Positions 42,007 through 51,524 of a DNA stretch of 64,000 nucleotides are shown here, piece after piece. This DNA comes from UBA4312 sp002394635 (GTDB lineage Bacteria > Bacillota_I > Bacilli_A > Erysipelotrichales > Erysipelotrichaceae): the NCBI GenBank assembly GCA_946539765.1, contig CAMNHO010000004.1, forward strand, positions 1-64,000, read 5' to 3'. The stretch's first letter is position 1. The number at the start of each line of letters is the position of its first letter. The notes under the pieces are model-generated. The model made no database searches, had not been told where the DNA came from, and saw nothing but the letters and a program-made list of their open reading frames with translations. The translations under genes were made by a program, and so were the position numbers.

Positions 42007-43806
42007 ATGTATAATATTAAAGAGTTTTTTAATAAGAACGAGTTTAAATTATTATGGGTACTAGGCATTTGTTCAGTACAATATGTCCTAATGGAATACA
42101 GTTGCATTCCTAGTTTAGACCGCTTTTTTAATCAGACCTACCGAATGATGTTTTTAAATATGTTCATTTTACTGACTCTTCAGTTATGGTTGAAAGTGCT
42201 ATTTCAAAAATGGGGAATTACAATGGCTGTAAGCAGTCTGATAATTTCTGTGTGGAGTGCTGTAAATTACTATACCGTTTTATATCATGGGAGCCCGTTG
42301 TTTTTTAGCGAATTCCGTAATTTTACCACTGCCCTTGATGTAGCGGGCCAGTATAATTATTCGATTGACTCGGCAATGTGTAAGTTGATCTTATTGATGG
42401 TCATTGCATTAACTATGAGTGTTATATTGCTTATCTTTGAAAGAGAAAAACTGTTTTTTGATCTTTCCCGGTTTGTAAAGAACGGTATTTGTACATTTGC
42501 ATGCAGCGCTTTTGTATTTGTGTCATTGTTTGGTACAAGCTTTTTTAAAAAAAGGAACTCTTTGACCTGGCAATGGGCAGCTAGTGTAGAACCCAATGGA
42601 ATTATCAGTTGTCTTATTGAGGATCTAGATAAAACGATTAATTACTTGAAAGAACCGGAAGGGTATAATGCGGATCAACTTGATAAGATAAACGTGTATA
42701 CATCTAAAGATTCCGGGCAAAGGCCGGATATCATCCTGATATTAAATGAAACATTCTACGATTTTGAAAATTATATAGATACTGAATCGGATGTTGATTA
42801 TATGGAGAGCTTCTACAACTTAGAGAATGCATATTATGGAACAACGATTTCTCCAACACAGGGTGGTGGTACAAATAATTCAGAGTTTGAGCTGCTGACA
42901 AGTAATTCCATGTATCTTATGCAAAATTCAGCACCATTTAACTATCTTGATTTCACAAAGAATCGAAATAGTGTTGCCGGTCATTTACATAATCTGGGAT
43001 ATACCAGCATTGCGATGCATTGCTCCTCCAAAACAAATTACCATCGGCATGTTGCGTATCCGGCGCTCGGTTTTGATAAGCCCATTTTGGGTAGGGGACA
43101 TTATACACATAATGCATATGGAAATCGACAATGGCTGGACAGTGACAATTATCAAGATATGATCAAAGAGTATGAGCAAATGGATGAGGGACCTCGTTTT
43201 ATATATCTGCTGACCTATCAGAACCATGGGGGATATGAACAGAATGATGCTTCTTTTGACAAGGTACATGTAGGAAAAGATTTCGGAATGCAGACGGATG
43301 ATATGAATGAATATCTTACCAGTGTTCAGATGTCATGTGAATCTTTTAAAGCATTGACAGAGTATTATAAAACCGTTGACCGTCCGGTAATCATTTGTAT
43401 GGTGGGAGATCATGCGCCATCCTTCATCGGCCAAATACATAAAGAAGGGATTTCTGAGACAGAAGAAAACTTGTTGAAACAAACGATTCCTTATGTAATC
43501 TGGTCCAATTATGAGTTAGACGTAAAGGACGTATATACGGAGAAGGCGAAATTTATTGATCTTGTTCCTCTGATTTTAGAGATGGCAGATATGCCGATGA
43601 CAACGTATCATAAAACGTGTCTGGATGTGCATAATGATGTACCGATCATTACTAGTGATGGTATGTATGTCGATCAAAACGGAAAGTACGGATCGATTTC
43701 CAAGGAATATGAGTATTATGAGGAAATTCGTAATTATTATTATATGGAATACAATGCACTGAAAGGTGGACATGATTATAGAAAAGAGCTGTTTGAATTA
43801 AAATAA
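42007..43806 (+). CDS. LtaS-like membrane phosphotransferase (copy 2)
   Basis: A 599-residue tandem paralogue of the preceding gene, clearly related from end to end: the same N-terminal QY-V-L-M-(E/Q)-YSCIP segment, a membrane domain (~15-180), the nucleophile motif GGGTNNSEFELL (Thr289), VGDHAP and the C-terminal MEYNALKGG. The ATG at 42007 has no ribosome binding site and directly follows TATAAT, so the start is the least certain part. Two copies with conserved active sites suggest distinct acceptors or donors rather than redundancy. A strong terminator ends the gene. Confidence 0.82.
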   Translation: MYNIKEFFNKNEFKLLWVLGICSVQYVLMEYSCIPSLDRFFNQTYRMMFLNMFILLTLQLWLKVLFQKWGITMAVSSLIISVWSAVNYYTVLYHGSPLFFSEFRNFTTALDVAGQYNYSIDSAMCKLILLMVIALTMSVILLIFEREKLFFDLSRFVKNGICTFACSAFVFVSLFGTSFFKKRNSLTWQWAASVEPNGIISCLIEDLDKTINYLKEPEGYNADQLDKINVYTSKDSGQRPDIILILNETFYDFENYIDTESDVDYMESFYNLENAYYGTTISPTQGGGTNNSEFELLTSNSMYLMQNSAPFNYLDFTKNRNSVAGHLHNLGYTSIAMHCSSKTNYHRHVAYPALGFDKPILGRGHYTHNAYGNRQWLDSDNYQDMIKEYEQMDEGPRFIYLLTYQNHGGYEQNDASFDKVHVGKDFGMQTDDMNEYLTSVQMSCESFKALTEYYKTVDRPVIICMVGDHAPSFIGQIHKEGISETEENLLKQTIPYVIWSNYELDVKDVYTEKAKFIDLVPLILEMADMPMTTYHKTCLDVHNDVPIITSDGMYVDQNGKYGSISKEYEYYEEIRNYYYMEYNALKGGHDYRKELFELK

Positions 43807-43826
43807 CAGACATAATTATAGATCAT

Positions 43827-43857
43827 AAAAAGAACCGGATATGGCCGGTTCTTTTTA
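43827..43857 (+). terminator. Terminator of the LtaS-like pair
   Basis: A perfect 12-bp stem, AAAAAGAACCGG (43827-43838) with CCGGTTCTTTTT (43845-43856). Confidence 0.92.
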
Positions 43858-44380
43858 TGGGGTTAGACGATCCTGTAGAAAAGTCAAAGGTATATTGTAA
43901 AGGAAGATACTTTTTATGTTATGATTACATATATTTATGAAAAGGATATTTATGAAAGGATCCTTCCTTATGTATCGTAATACAGATGAATATTACAATA
44001 CATAGGCGGCCAGCTATGGAAAAGTGATGTTTATATGTTGATCACAACCTGGATCATGATTATCTGAACCATGGACATGATGACCTATTCGAGCTATTAA
44101 AAGTGTTCACCGGCAGGGTCTTTCATCTGTAGCAGACTTTAATTATGGAAATACATTCTGATGGCAATGGGTTTTGACGCAATAGGAGTCTTGATATCAA
44201 AAGTCCTCAGACATCGTAAATTTGACAATGACAGGTTTAATCCTTTGATGTTGTTGTTGAAATCTATAGCATCCTTTACGTAGGCGAGCCGCGTGTTTTA
44301 TAAAAGATGCTAAATGGTCAATCAAAGGATTAGAAAGGAATATGATATTCGTGTACTGACAAAGTACATGTATATCATAC
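43858..44380 (+). pseudogene. Decayed stretch with coding fragments
   Basis: About 520 bp without an intact gene. Short coherent-looking peptide pieces occur in different plus frames, for example LYVDHNLDHDYLNHGHDDL near 44031-44090 and LRHRKFDNDRFNPLMLLLKS near 44205-44265, each cut by stops. This suggests one or more genes decayed by frameshifts, but I cannot name the family, and chance open stretches are not excluded. Confidence 0.35.
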
Positions 44381-45262
44381 ATGTTTATTATGGAAGCAAC
44401 CCCAATCGTATCAATTATTACTCCTTTTTATAAAGGAAATCGGTTTTTGCCGTCTCTATATCAAAATATCATTAGAAATCAATATGTATTGGAAGAAGGC
44501 CGAATTGAATGGATCCTAGTCAACGACAGCCCGGATCATAAGATGGAACTGCCCATCAATGACCGTATTGTGATAAAAACAGCAGTACATGCCAAGAACA
44601 GTGGTATTCATCAGGCGCGTATAACCGGGCTGCAGATGGCTGAAGGAAAGTATGTATTATTTCTGGATCAGGATGATGAGATAGCCGATGATTATGTGAG
44701 GAAAGAACTGGCACTGATCAAGGATAATGAAATGATCATCTGTAATGCATATGAGGAAAACGAGGATGGATCCAGACGAAAACTATATCGTTCTTCTTTT
44801 AAATGGGGAATGATAACAAATCTGGAACCATATATCAAGAAATGTAATCAGATCATATCGCCTGGACAATGTCTGATTTTGCGGTCATCGATTCCGAAGG
44901 AGTGGAAAGAAAACATTATTCATAAAAACGGATCGGATGACTTGTATCTTTGGATCCTGTTATTATCGAAGGGCGCAAAGATCACGACAAATGATGAATG
45001 TTTATATGTGCATAAATATACAGGGGACAATGTATCCGAAGATTTAAGAAAGATGGAGCATTCAACATTGGAGATTGTTGATGTCCTATCAAAAAGTCCT
45101 TACGTATCAGAACGGACCATTCATTACATACGGAAAAGCCGGTCCTTTAAAATGAAATTTGAGAGAATGCGTGCTATGCAGAAACTTGGCTTTATGCTTG
45201 CATCTAGTGATATTTTGCTACCTAAAGTGTATTGGAAGATCAGAGAGATGTTGAATATATAA
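44381..45262 (+). CDS. Family 2 glycosyltransferase
   Basis: A 293-residue GT-A enzyme. It has PIVSIITPFYKGNRFLPS at the start, a VNDSPD segment (~47) and the metal site LDQDDE (~95) in place of the usual D-x-D-D. A C-terminal helical part follows without a membrane span. The start is either ATG 44381 or 44390; neither has a clear ribosome binding site. The upstream DNA is the decayed stretch, and the 119 bp downstream (45263-45381) shows no gene. Confidence 0.82.
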   Translation: MFIMEATPIVSIITPFYKGNRFLPSLYQNIIRNQYVLEEGRIEWILVNDSPDHKMELPINDRIVIKTAVHAKNSGIHQARITGLQMAEGKYVLFLDQDDEIADDYVRKELALIKDNEMIICNAYEENEDGSRRKLYRSSFKWGMITNLEPYIKKCNQIISPGQCLILRSSIPKEWKENIIHKNGSDDLYLWILLLSKGAKITTNDECLYVHKYTGDNVSEDLRKMEHSTLEIVDVLSKSPYVSERTIHYIRKSRSFKMKFERMRAMQKLGFMLASSDILLPKVYWKIREMLNI

Positions 45263-45381
45263 GAAGCGAACATTCCCATAAGCGTTTGAGACCAAAGGAT
45301 AGGGTAGCTGCGTATTAGCGTAAAGAGCCTTTGTCGAGAGCAGATTACTTAAAAAGCATGGGTTTAAGAGGTGAATAAGAA

Positions 45382-46353
45382 ATGACAGAAAATCCTTTAA
45401 TCAGTGTAATATTACCGGTATACAATATTGAGAATTATCTTCCGGTCTGCATGGATTCTTTATTTAGACAAACATATAAAAACTTGGAATTCATCCTTGT
45501 GGACGATGGTTCCGAAAATGTTTGTGCCGAACTTTGTGATTCTTACAAGGTAGTAGATCCCCGTGTGAAAGTCTTCCATAAGCTAAACGGAGGATTATCC
45601 GATGCACGCAATTATGGATTTCATAAGGCAGCAGGTCAGTATATAACTTTTATCGATCCAGATGACTACGTCGACCAGGATTTTATTGAATATTTGTACT
45701 CTTTAACGAAAACCTATGGAACTAAAATGGCCATCTGTCAGCATAAAGTAATCAAAAAAGACCGAATCTTGTTTGATTACGGAGAACAAGGTAACGAAGT
45801 ACTGGATGACAAAATGTGTTTGAAACGCATGCTATATCATGATGTCATTGATACATCTGCCTGGGCCAAGCTCTATCATCGGTCTTTATGTGAGGTGATT
45901 GAATATCCGAAAGGAAAAATTTTTGAGGATATCGGCACAACGTATAAATATTTTTTGAAAAGCCGGCAGATAGCGGTTGGCTATGCTTCCAAATACTATT
46001 ATATCCAGCATGACAGCTCCATTGTGAACCAGTCGTTCCGCAAGAATAAACTGGATCTGCTGGAAATGACAGATAAGATGGCCGAGGATGTGCTTGCGGT
46101 CTACCCGGATCTGGAACAAGCTGTATTAAGAAGAAGGGTATATGCGCGATTAAGCACCATCAATCAGATGATCTATACAAAAGAATTTCCGGAAATAAGA
46201 CGGGACATGATCCGATTTGTGCGGGACCATAAGCAGGATATTTGTGATGATCCGCTGGCACCACGAAGAGACAAATTGGCTATACGATTGCTGGATTTGA
46301 ACTATAATATATATAAGCTTTCCTGGAAAGCATATTTAAAAGTATTCAAGTGA
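45382..46353 (+). CDS. Family 2 glycosyltransferase
   Basis: A 323-residue enzyme with PLISVILPVYNIENYL at the N-terminus, VDDGSENV (~40), NGGLSDARNYG (~71) and the DPDD metal site (~92). These are the standard elements of the EpsJ/CapH-like GT2 group. An AGAGGTGA site precedes the ATG. A licD gene follows after 7 bp, suggesting that the sugar added here could be the acceptor for the phospho-substituent. Confidence 0.87.
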   Translation: MTENPLISVILPVYNIENYLPVCMDSLFRQTYKNLEFILVDDGSENVCAELCDSYKVVDPRVKVFHKLNGGLSDARNYGFHKAAGQYITFIDPDDYVDQDFIEYLYSLTKTYGTKMAICQHKVIKKDRILFDYGEQGNEVLDDKMCLKRMLYHDVIDTSAWAKLYHRSLCEVIEYPKGKIFEDIGTTYKYFLKSRQIAVGYASKYYYIQHDSSIVNQSFRKNKLDLLEMTDKMAEDVLAVYPDLEQAVLRRRVYARLSTINQMIYTKEFPEIRRDMIRFVRDHKQDICDDPLAPRRDKLAIRLLDLNYNIYKLSWKAYLKVFK

Positions 46354-46360
46354 GGTATAT

Positions 46361-47170
46361 ATGAAACGGTTATCACGAGAAGAAATACAGGAAGAATTAT
46401 TTCAGATCCTGTGCGATTTCGTCGACTATTGTCAAGACCATCAATTGACATATATGTTATGTGGCGGTACCTTGCTGGGGGCCATTCGGCACAAGGACTT
46501 TATTCCATGGGATGATGACATTGATCTGTTTATGCCACGTCCCGATTTTGACCGCTTTATATCTATGACCAGCAAGCACCCAATCAGGGATTATTATGAA
46601 ACACAGTATTTGGAATTAGGGAATACGGAATATCCTTTCGGGAAACTGATTCATAAGAAGATTGCACTGGACAGTAAATTTCTGGAAAATGAGAAATACT
46701 TGTGGATCGATATCTTTCCTTTGGACGGGGTGCCACAAGATATAGAAACTTCCAACTATTTTCTGGATCATGCCAGGTCTTTACAGCTTGGTTTTGGAAA
46801 AGCGACGGCAAAACTGGGAACAGGGAAAAATGCCTTTCGGGCTGTGGCCAAGATACCGGCTGTTTTATACGCAAAGAAAAAAGGAGTGTCCTTTTATGCC
46901 AATCAGATCAATACACAGGCAAGAACCTACTGCTATGAAACATCGGCGTATGTGGCGGATGTTGCGTGGCCGACCCGTGGCCAAAGAGAACGTATTTGTA
47001 AGAAGGATATGTTCCCGCTGATCAAAGTTCCTTTTCATGGAAGAGAGTTTTGTTCCATGGCTTGCTGGGATGCGTATCTGACTTCTTTGATGGGAGATTA
47101 TATGACCCTTCCTCCCCTGCATCAAAGACAGACCCATGATGTCATCGTTTATGACTTAAGAGGAACATAA
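46361..47170 (+). CDS. LicD-family phosphotransferase (third copy)
   Basis: A 269-residue LicD protein with GGTLLGAIRHKDFIPWDDD near residues 36-54, then IDLFMPRPDF and the C-terminal LMGDYMTLPP. It is more distant from the two copies at 33.6-35.3 kb than those are from each other. It lies directly after a GT2 gene. It should attach a phosphate-linked group to a surface sugar using a CDP-activated donor such as that made by the cytidylyltransferase at 32.9 kb. Confidence 0.85.
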   Translation: MKRLSREEIQEELFQILCDFVDYCQDHQLTYMLCGGTLLGAIRHKDFIPWDDDIDLFMPRPDFDRFISMTSKHPIRDYYETQYLELGNTEYPFGKLIHKKIALDSKFLENEKYLWIDIFPLDGVPQDIETSNYFLDHARSLQLGFGKATAKLGTGKNAFRAVAKIPAVLYAKKKGVSFYANQINTQARTYCYETSAYVADVAWPTRGQRERICKKDMFPLIKVPFHGREFCSMACWDAYLTSLMGDYMTLPPLHQRQTHDVIVYDLRGT

Positions 47171-47229
47171 AAGAATGGAATCAAATACGTCTGCAAAGAT
47201 AAATCCAAAATGAAAAAGACACTTTGTCT

Positions 47230-47338
47230 GAAATAGAGCAATGCGAACTGCTATACGTTCTGGTTAAGAAATTCTATTATATGGAGTATAATGCATTTAA
47301 GGGAGGAAAGGATCGGTATTCATATTTTTTGAACAGTA
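47230..47338 (+). pseudogene. C-terminal scrap of a third LtaS-like gene
   Basis: A short open stretch reads KKFYYMEYNAFKGGKDRYSYF and then stays in frame with the epimerase. It aligns with the extreme C-termini of the two LtaS-like proteins (RNYYYMEYNALKGGHDY in copy 2; MEYSALKMDHY in copy 1). The rest of such a gene is absent. It is best read as a remnant of a lost third paralogue. The flanking bases 47171-47229 show no gene. Confidence 0.6.
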
Positions 47339-47349
47339 GATCAATTGAC

Positions 47350-48360
47350 ATGAAAAGATTACTTGTAACCGGAGCAGCGGGATTTATCGGATCCAATGTT
47401 TGCCGTCTGCTTGCGAGTGAAGAGAATTATGTAATAGGAATTGACAATATGAATTCGTATTATGACTTGGATCTGAAACAGTATCGTTTACGTCATTTAC
47501 AAGCATTACCAAACTTCACATTTCGAAAACTGGATATCAGCAATAAAGAGGCCATGATGGCTGTTATGGAGGAATTTCGACCTACCGTTGTAATTCATCT
47601 GGCAGCGCAGGCGGGGGTTCGTTATTCCATCGATTGTCCGGATGCATATATGCATTCCAATATGACTGGCTTTTTTAATATACTGGAGGCCTGTCGTTAT
47701 GGCAAAGATTATGTGGAAAAACTAGTTTTTGCCAGTTCATCCAGTGTATATGGAGCTAATACGAAGGTACCTTATGCAGAGTCTGATCCGGTGGATCAAC
47801 CGGTTTCTTTCTATGCGGCAACAAAAAAATCAAATGAGCTGATGGCTTTCGCTTATGCGAAACTTTACAAGATTCCTACCATTGGTCTTCGGTTCTTTAC
47901 TGTCTATGGACCGGCGGGACGACCGGATATGGCATACTATAAATTTACGAACCGTTTGATAAACAAAGAAAAGATCCGATTGTATAATTATGGCCATTGT
48001 AAAAGAGATTTTACTTATATCGATGATATTTCCAAGGGAATTGCTTTGGCTGTAAAGGGTTCTGTGCCGGTTCAGGATGTACCTTATGAAATATATAATC
48101 TTGGGAACCATCAACCGGTGGATCTTTTGGAATTCGTACAAACTTTGATATCTTTGTTGGTTGAGCACCATCTGGTTGAAAAGGAGGAGGTTGACTCATT
48201 GATCGAACTGGCACCGATGCAGCCTGGGGATGTTGTCGAAACGTATGCAGATATGACAAAGTTTGCCAATCAATATCATTATCATCCACACACGGAATTG
48301 AAAGATGGTCTACGTTGTTTTATGGAATGGTATATAGACTACTATGGACTGCACAAATAA
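47350..48360 (+). CDS. NAD-dependent UDP-glucuronate 4-epimerase-like protein
   Basis: A 336-residue extended short-chain dehydrogenase. The Rossmann loop GAAGFIG lies at 8-14 and the catalytic YAATK at Tyr155/Lys159. FFTVYGPAGRPDMAYYKFT (split: TVYGP...GRPDMA) matches UDP-glucuronate 4-epimerases (CapI/LpsL type). With the UDP-glucose dehydrogenase at 58 kb it would supply UDP-galacturonate. The ATG at 47350 starts the Rossmann strand but has no nearby ribosome binding site. The frame stays open upstream through the LtaS-like scrap, where GGGAGG (47301) lies too far away to serve. Confidence 0.88.
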   Translation: MKRLLVTGAAGFIGSNVCRLLASEENYVIGIDNMNSYYDLDLKQYRLRHLQALPNFTFRKLDISNKEAMMAVMEEFRPTVVIHLAAQAGVRYSIDCPDAYMHSNMTGFFNILEACRYGKDYVEKLVFASSSSVYGANTKVPYAESDPVDQPVSFYAATKKSNELMAFAYAKLYKIPTIGLRFFTVYGPAGRPDMAYYKFTNRLINKEKIRLYNYGHCKRDFTYIDDISKGIALAVKGSVPVQDVPYEIYNLGNHQPVDLLEFVQTLISLLVEHHLVEKEEVDSLIELAPMQPGDVVETYADMTKFANQYHYHPHTELKDGLRCFMEWYIDYYGLHK

Positions 48361-48382
48361 AAAAGTGCAGTCCTATTTTTTT
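48346..48382. terminator. Terminator between convergent genes
   Basis: GGACTGCAC (48346-48354) pairs perfectly with GTGCAGTCC (48365-48373), with a loop of A and T, then TATTTTTTT. The A-rich loop gives only a weak T tract on the reverse strand. The minus-strand stop codon begins in the stem. Confidence 0.88.
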
Positions 48383-49008
48383 CGGGCCACACAATGCATC
48401 TTATGCTTTGGACGTTCTTCAAATAGCTCCATGGATAATCCGGCTTTCTCACAGAGCGCTTTTACTTCCTTACGGTTGTAACAATGCACATCCCCCAGAC
48501 GATGACGACGGTTTCCTTTTGGGAAAACATACCAGTTCATATAAAGGTTCCAATACCATGGTCCGGTATTATCACGTAAAATCAACCGTCCTTCCGGTCT
48601 GAGGATCCTGTATACATTGTTAAAAAAACTTTGTGGATCGGGATAGTGATGAAAGCTATGAGAGCATATGACAACATCAAAGGAAAGATCCTCAAAAGGG
48701 AGATTTTCGCAGTCTCCGATAACGAAGGAAATGGTTTCCGGATTTTTTTTCTTTGCGACTTTAATCATTTGATCGGATAAATCAATGCCCGTATATGATT
48801 TGTTCGGGTATTTTGCTGAGAGAAGAGCCAACATGGCTCCAGTTCCGCATCCACAATCCAAAACATCATGAAACATCTCTTTTTCTAATTCTTCTAAAAT
48901 CTCGGGGTAATCCTCTTTACACATTTTATACGAATCGGCATCATCGAAATTAAGAGCTTCTTTATTGAATTGATCCAAGGATATTTTTTTATATATTTCA
49001 TTTTTCAT
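48373..49008 (-). CDS. Class I SAM-dependent methyltransferase
   Basis: A 211-residue methyltransferase. Motif I is DVLDCGCGTGAML (~52-64), followed by the acidic end of strand 2 (TGIDLSD) and FDVVICSHSFHHYPD as motif IV. It belongs to the Methyltransf_11/UbiE-like group, where the substrate cannot be told from sequence; a sugar, lipid or small molecule is possible. The start at 49008 is chosen because GAGGAG precedes it on the reverse strand. It is divergently oriented from the GT4 genes and convergent with the epimerase. Confidence 0.85.
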   Translation of the reverse strand: MKNEIYKKISLDQFNKEALNFDDADSYKMCKEDYPEILEELEKEMFHDVLDCGCGTGAMLALLSAKYPNKSYTGIDLSDQMIKVAKKKNPETISFVIGDCENLPFEDLSFDVVICSHSFHHYPDPQSFFNNVYRILRPEGRLILRDNTGPWYWNLYMNWYVFPKGNRRHRLGDVHCYNRKEVKALCEKAGLSMELFEERPKHKMHCVARKK

Positions 49009-49099
49009 AGACTGCTCCTCGAAATACATATAAATATATTTAATTATATGTATTATAATAAAAAGTAGTTTAGTTTAAAAGAAATTGAGAGATAGAATT

Positions 49100-50305
49100 A
49101 TGAAAATATTGTTTATTGTTTCATCTTTGTATAAGGGAGGAGCAGAACGAGTGGTGGCCCGTGTTGCTTCCATGTTGAGTAATAAGCATGAAGTGCACAT
49201 ATTTTTGACGCATCCATCTCGGGAACGTTATCCGGTTGATTCTCGTGTTATTATCTACGAACTGCCTTCCATCAAAATCGGGAAACCATTCAGGGGAAGA
49301 AAAAGATCCTATTTACGAAAAAAAGCAATTAGTGATTATAAGAAGAAACACGATATAGATTGCACGATCAGTTTTATGAACATGGCTAATTTTGATAATA
49401 TTTGTACACATACGAACGATCGCAAGATCATATCGATCCGTTGCATGGTGTACCCCACCATGCAATCCTATTCAAAAAAGGATCGATGGATATCCAACTT
49501 TCAACATTACATGAGCGCTTTAAAGGCAGATCAGGTAGTCGGGGTATCCCGACAGGTCTGTTATGAACAGGTTCATACCTATCATGCAAACGAGAATAAA
49601 GTTGTAACGATCTATAATCCATGTAATATTCAAAAAGTACAGGAGCTATCAAATAATCCTTTGGAAGACGAGAAATTTATATCTTTGCTGTCGACCTATC
49701 CAAGATGCCTAATTACCATGGGACGAATTGTCGAGCAGAAAGGACATTGGCACTTGGTTCGTGCGTTTAAAAACATTGCCGAGCAATATCCAGATACATG
49801 TCTGGTGATTTTGGGAGAAGGGGATCTCGAAGACACCATACGAGAAGTTATCCGTGCAAACGGTCTGGAGAATCGTGTTTATCTGGCTGGATTTCATCCG
49901 GTTCCTTATCCTTATTTGAAAAGAGCATATGCTTATGTGTGTCCTTCTTTATTTGAAGGTTTTTCCAATGCGGTTATTGAGGCAATGGCCTGCGGATTAC
50001 CGATTCTGTCTGCGGATTGTGATTCGGGCCCTAGGGAATTGCTGGCCCCAGCCAGTAATTATCTGAAAAGGACGAATCAAATGGAAATTACAGATTATGG
50101 CATTTTGTTCCCTGTATGCAGCGGTGTTTTGAAAAACGAAGAACCGTTGGAACCACAGGAAATAGAAATGGAAAAAGCCATGAGTTATATTCTGCAACAT
50201 CCGGATAAAAGGGCATATTATGTTCAGAAAAATAATGATTGTCTGCAAACCTTTACACCGGAGCATATTCTGGAACAATGGAAAAAAGTGATAGAAAACA
50301 GGTAA
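49100..50305 (+). CDS. Family 4 glycosyltransferase (first of three)
   Basis: A 401-residue GT-B enzyme. The N-terminal LFIVSSLYKGGAERVVARVA acceptor-domain start carries the GGAE pattern. The C-terminal donor domain has MGRIVEQKGHWHLVRAF and the E-x7-E segment in PSLFEGFSNAVIEAMACGLP. It retains configuration and probably uses a UDP-sugar. The ATG at 49100 begins the Rossmann strand; a TTG 15 bp upstream is less likely. A TATAAT at 49054-49059 may be its promoter. It is the first of three related genes in a row. Confidence 0.87.
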   Translation: MKILFIVSSLYKGGAERVVARVASMLSNKHEVHIFLTHPSRERYPVDSRVIIYELPSIKIGKPFRGRKRSYLRKKAISDYKKKHDIDCTISFMNMANFDNICTHTNDRKIISIRCMVYPTMQSYSKKDRWISNFQHYMSALKADQVVGVSRQVCYEQVHTYHANENKVVTIYNPCNIQKVQELSNNPLEDEKFISLLSTYPRCLITMGRIVEQKGHWHLVRAFKNIAEQYPDTCLVILGEGDLEDTIREVIRANGLENRVYLAGFHPVPYPYLKRAYAYVCPSLFEGFSNAVIEAMACGLPILSADCDSGPRELLAPASNYLKRTNQMEITDYGILFPVCSGVLKNEEPLEPQEIEMEKAMSYILQHPDKRAYYVQKNNDCLQTFTPEHILEQWKKVIENR

Positions 50306-50309
50306 AGTC

Positions 50310-51524
50310 ATGAATGTATTATTTATTCTACCAAAGCTATCCGGAGGCGGTGCGGAAAAAATAGGAGCTATGGTTGCTTCGATGTTCACATCATATCACC
50401 AGGTGTATATGATTTTGCTGCAGGAAGGAAATCCTCCTTATTATCCGTTAGATGAGAAGGTTCATTTGTTACAGGCACCTGCCGGGCAGACAGTAAAATC
50501 TCTGGAACAAATGATTAGAAAACAAAAAAGAAAATGGAACATCGACTGCTCCATCAGTTTTTTGGAACGGTCCAATGAACTGAATGTACGGACAAAGGGA
50601 AGAGAATACGTTATTATATCGATCCGTAATGCATATTCTTTGAAGTACCCGGAAAAAGAACAGAGACAATTATTTGCAGAGGTATCACAAAATACGGACC
50701 ACATCGTTGCAATTTCAAAATATGTGAAATATGATCAGATGCAATATTTTCATGCTGACGAAAACAAGATGTCTGTAATTTATAATCCTTGTCCGATTGA
50801 AGAAATTGTAAGCAAAGCCGATCTTCCTATGGAAGCAAATGAGCAGGCTTTGTTTAAAAAGGGACCGGTCGTTGTCAGTGCAGGTCGTTATGTGACACAG
50901 AAGGGGCAGTGGCATTTGATTCGGGCATTCACCAAGATCGTTCAGGATTATCCATCTGCAAAACTAGTCTTGTTAGGAAGGGGAGAAGACAAGGATTATT
51001 TGAGGCAGGTGATAGAGAAAAATCATCTAACAGATTCTGTATCTTTATGTTCATATACAACCAATCCGTATACATATATGAAGCATGCGGATATATTTGT
51101 CTTACCATCTTTATATGAAGGATTAGGAAATGTATTGCTTGAAGCAATGGCATGTGGGTGTCCGGTTATCTCATCCGACTGCTATGGAGGACCACGAGAA
51201 CTGCTAGCCCCGGGTACTGATATTTTGAAACAGACAGATCGGATGGAGCCGGTTGAATATGGAATCCTGGTACCTGCAGGGGACGGACAGAAAACAATGG
51301 ACGAACCTTTGTCCCAGGCTGAAAAAGAATTAACAAACGCAATTCTGTATCTTCTAGATGATCCCCGAACTAAAGATCATTATCGATACCAAAGCAGGAA
51401 ACGGATCCAGGCATTCCGGAAAGATATTATTCTGCATCAGTGGCTGGATTTATTGGAAAGGAAGGTAGTGGCAAATGAATCTAATGTTCATCATATATGG
51501 CCTTTCCGGAAATGGAGGCGCTGA
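50310..51524 (+). CDS. Family 4 glycosyltransferase (second of three)
   Basis: A 404-residue paralogue of the preceding enzyme, with LFILPKLSGGGAEKIGAMVAS, then SAGRYVTQKGQWHLIRAF (~193-210) and LPSLYEGLGNVLLEAMACGCP (cited as LYEG...EAMACG). It lies 4 bp after the first copy and overlaps the third by 50 bp. The differences in the acceptor half suggest sequential additions to one repeating unit. Confidence 0.87.
   Translation: MNVLFILPKLSGGGAEKIGAMVASMFTSYHQVYMILLQEGNPPYYPLDEKVHLLQAPAGQTVKSLEQMIRKQKRKWNIDCSISFLERSNELNVRTKGREYVIISIRNAYSLKYPEKEQRQLFAEVSQNTDHIVAISKYVKYDQMQYFHADENKMSVIYNPCPIEEIVSKADLPMEANEQALFKKGPVVVSAGRYVTQKGQWHLIRAFTKIVQDYPSAKLVLLGRGEDKDYLRQVIEKNHLTDSVSLCSYTTNPYTYMKHADIFVLPSLYEGLGNVLLEAMACGCPVISSDCYGGPRELLAPGTDILKQTDRMEPVEYGILVPAGDGQKTMDEPLSQAEKELTNAILYLLDDPRTKDHYRYQSRKRIQAFRKDIILHQWLDLLERKVVANESNVHHIWPFRKWRR

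Noticed and set aside
45263..45381. Possible tRNA or small RNA between two GT2 genes
   Set aside because: No cloverleaf arms, T-loop or terminator could be found; no tRNA or rRNA gene was seen anywhere in the window.
47224..47349. A fused, longer epimerase starting at TTG 47224
   Set aside because: The extra 42 residues resemble the tail of the LtaS-like proteins, and the Rossmann strand starts at the ATG at 47350; no ribosome binding site supports the TTG.
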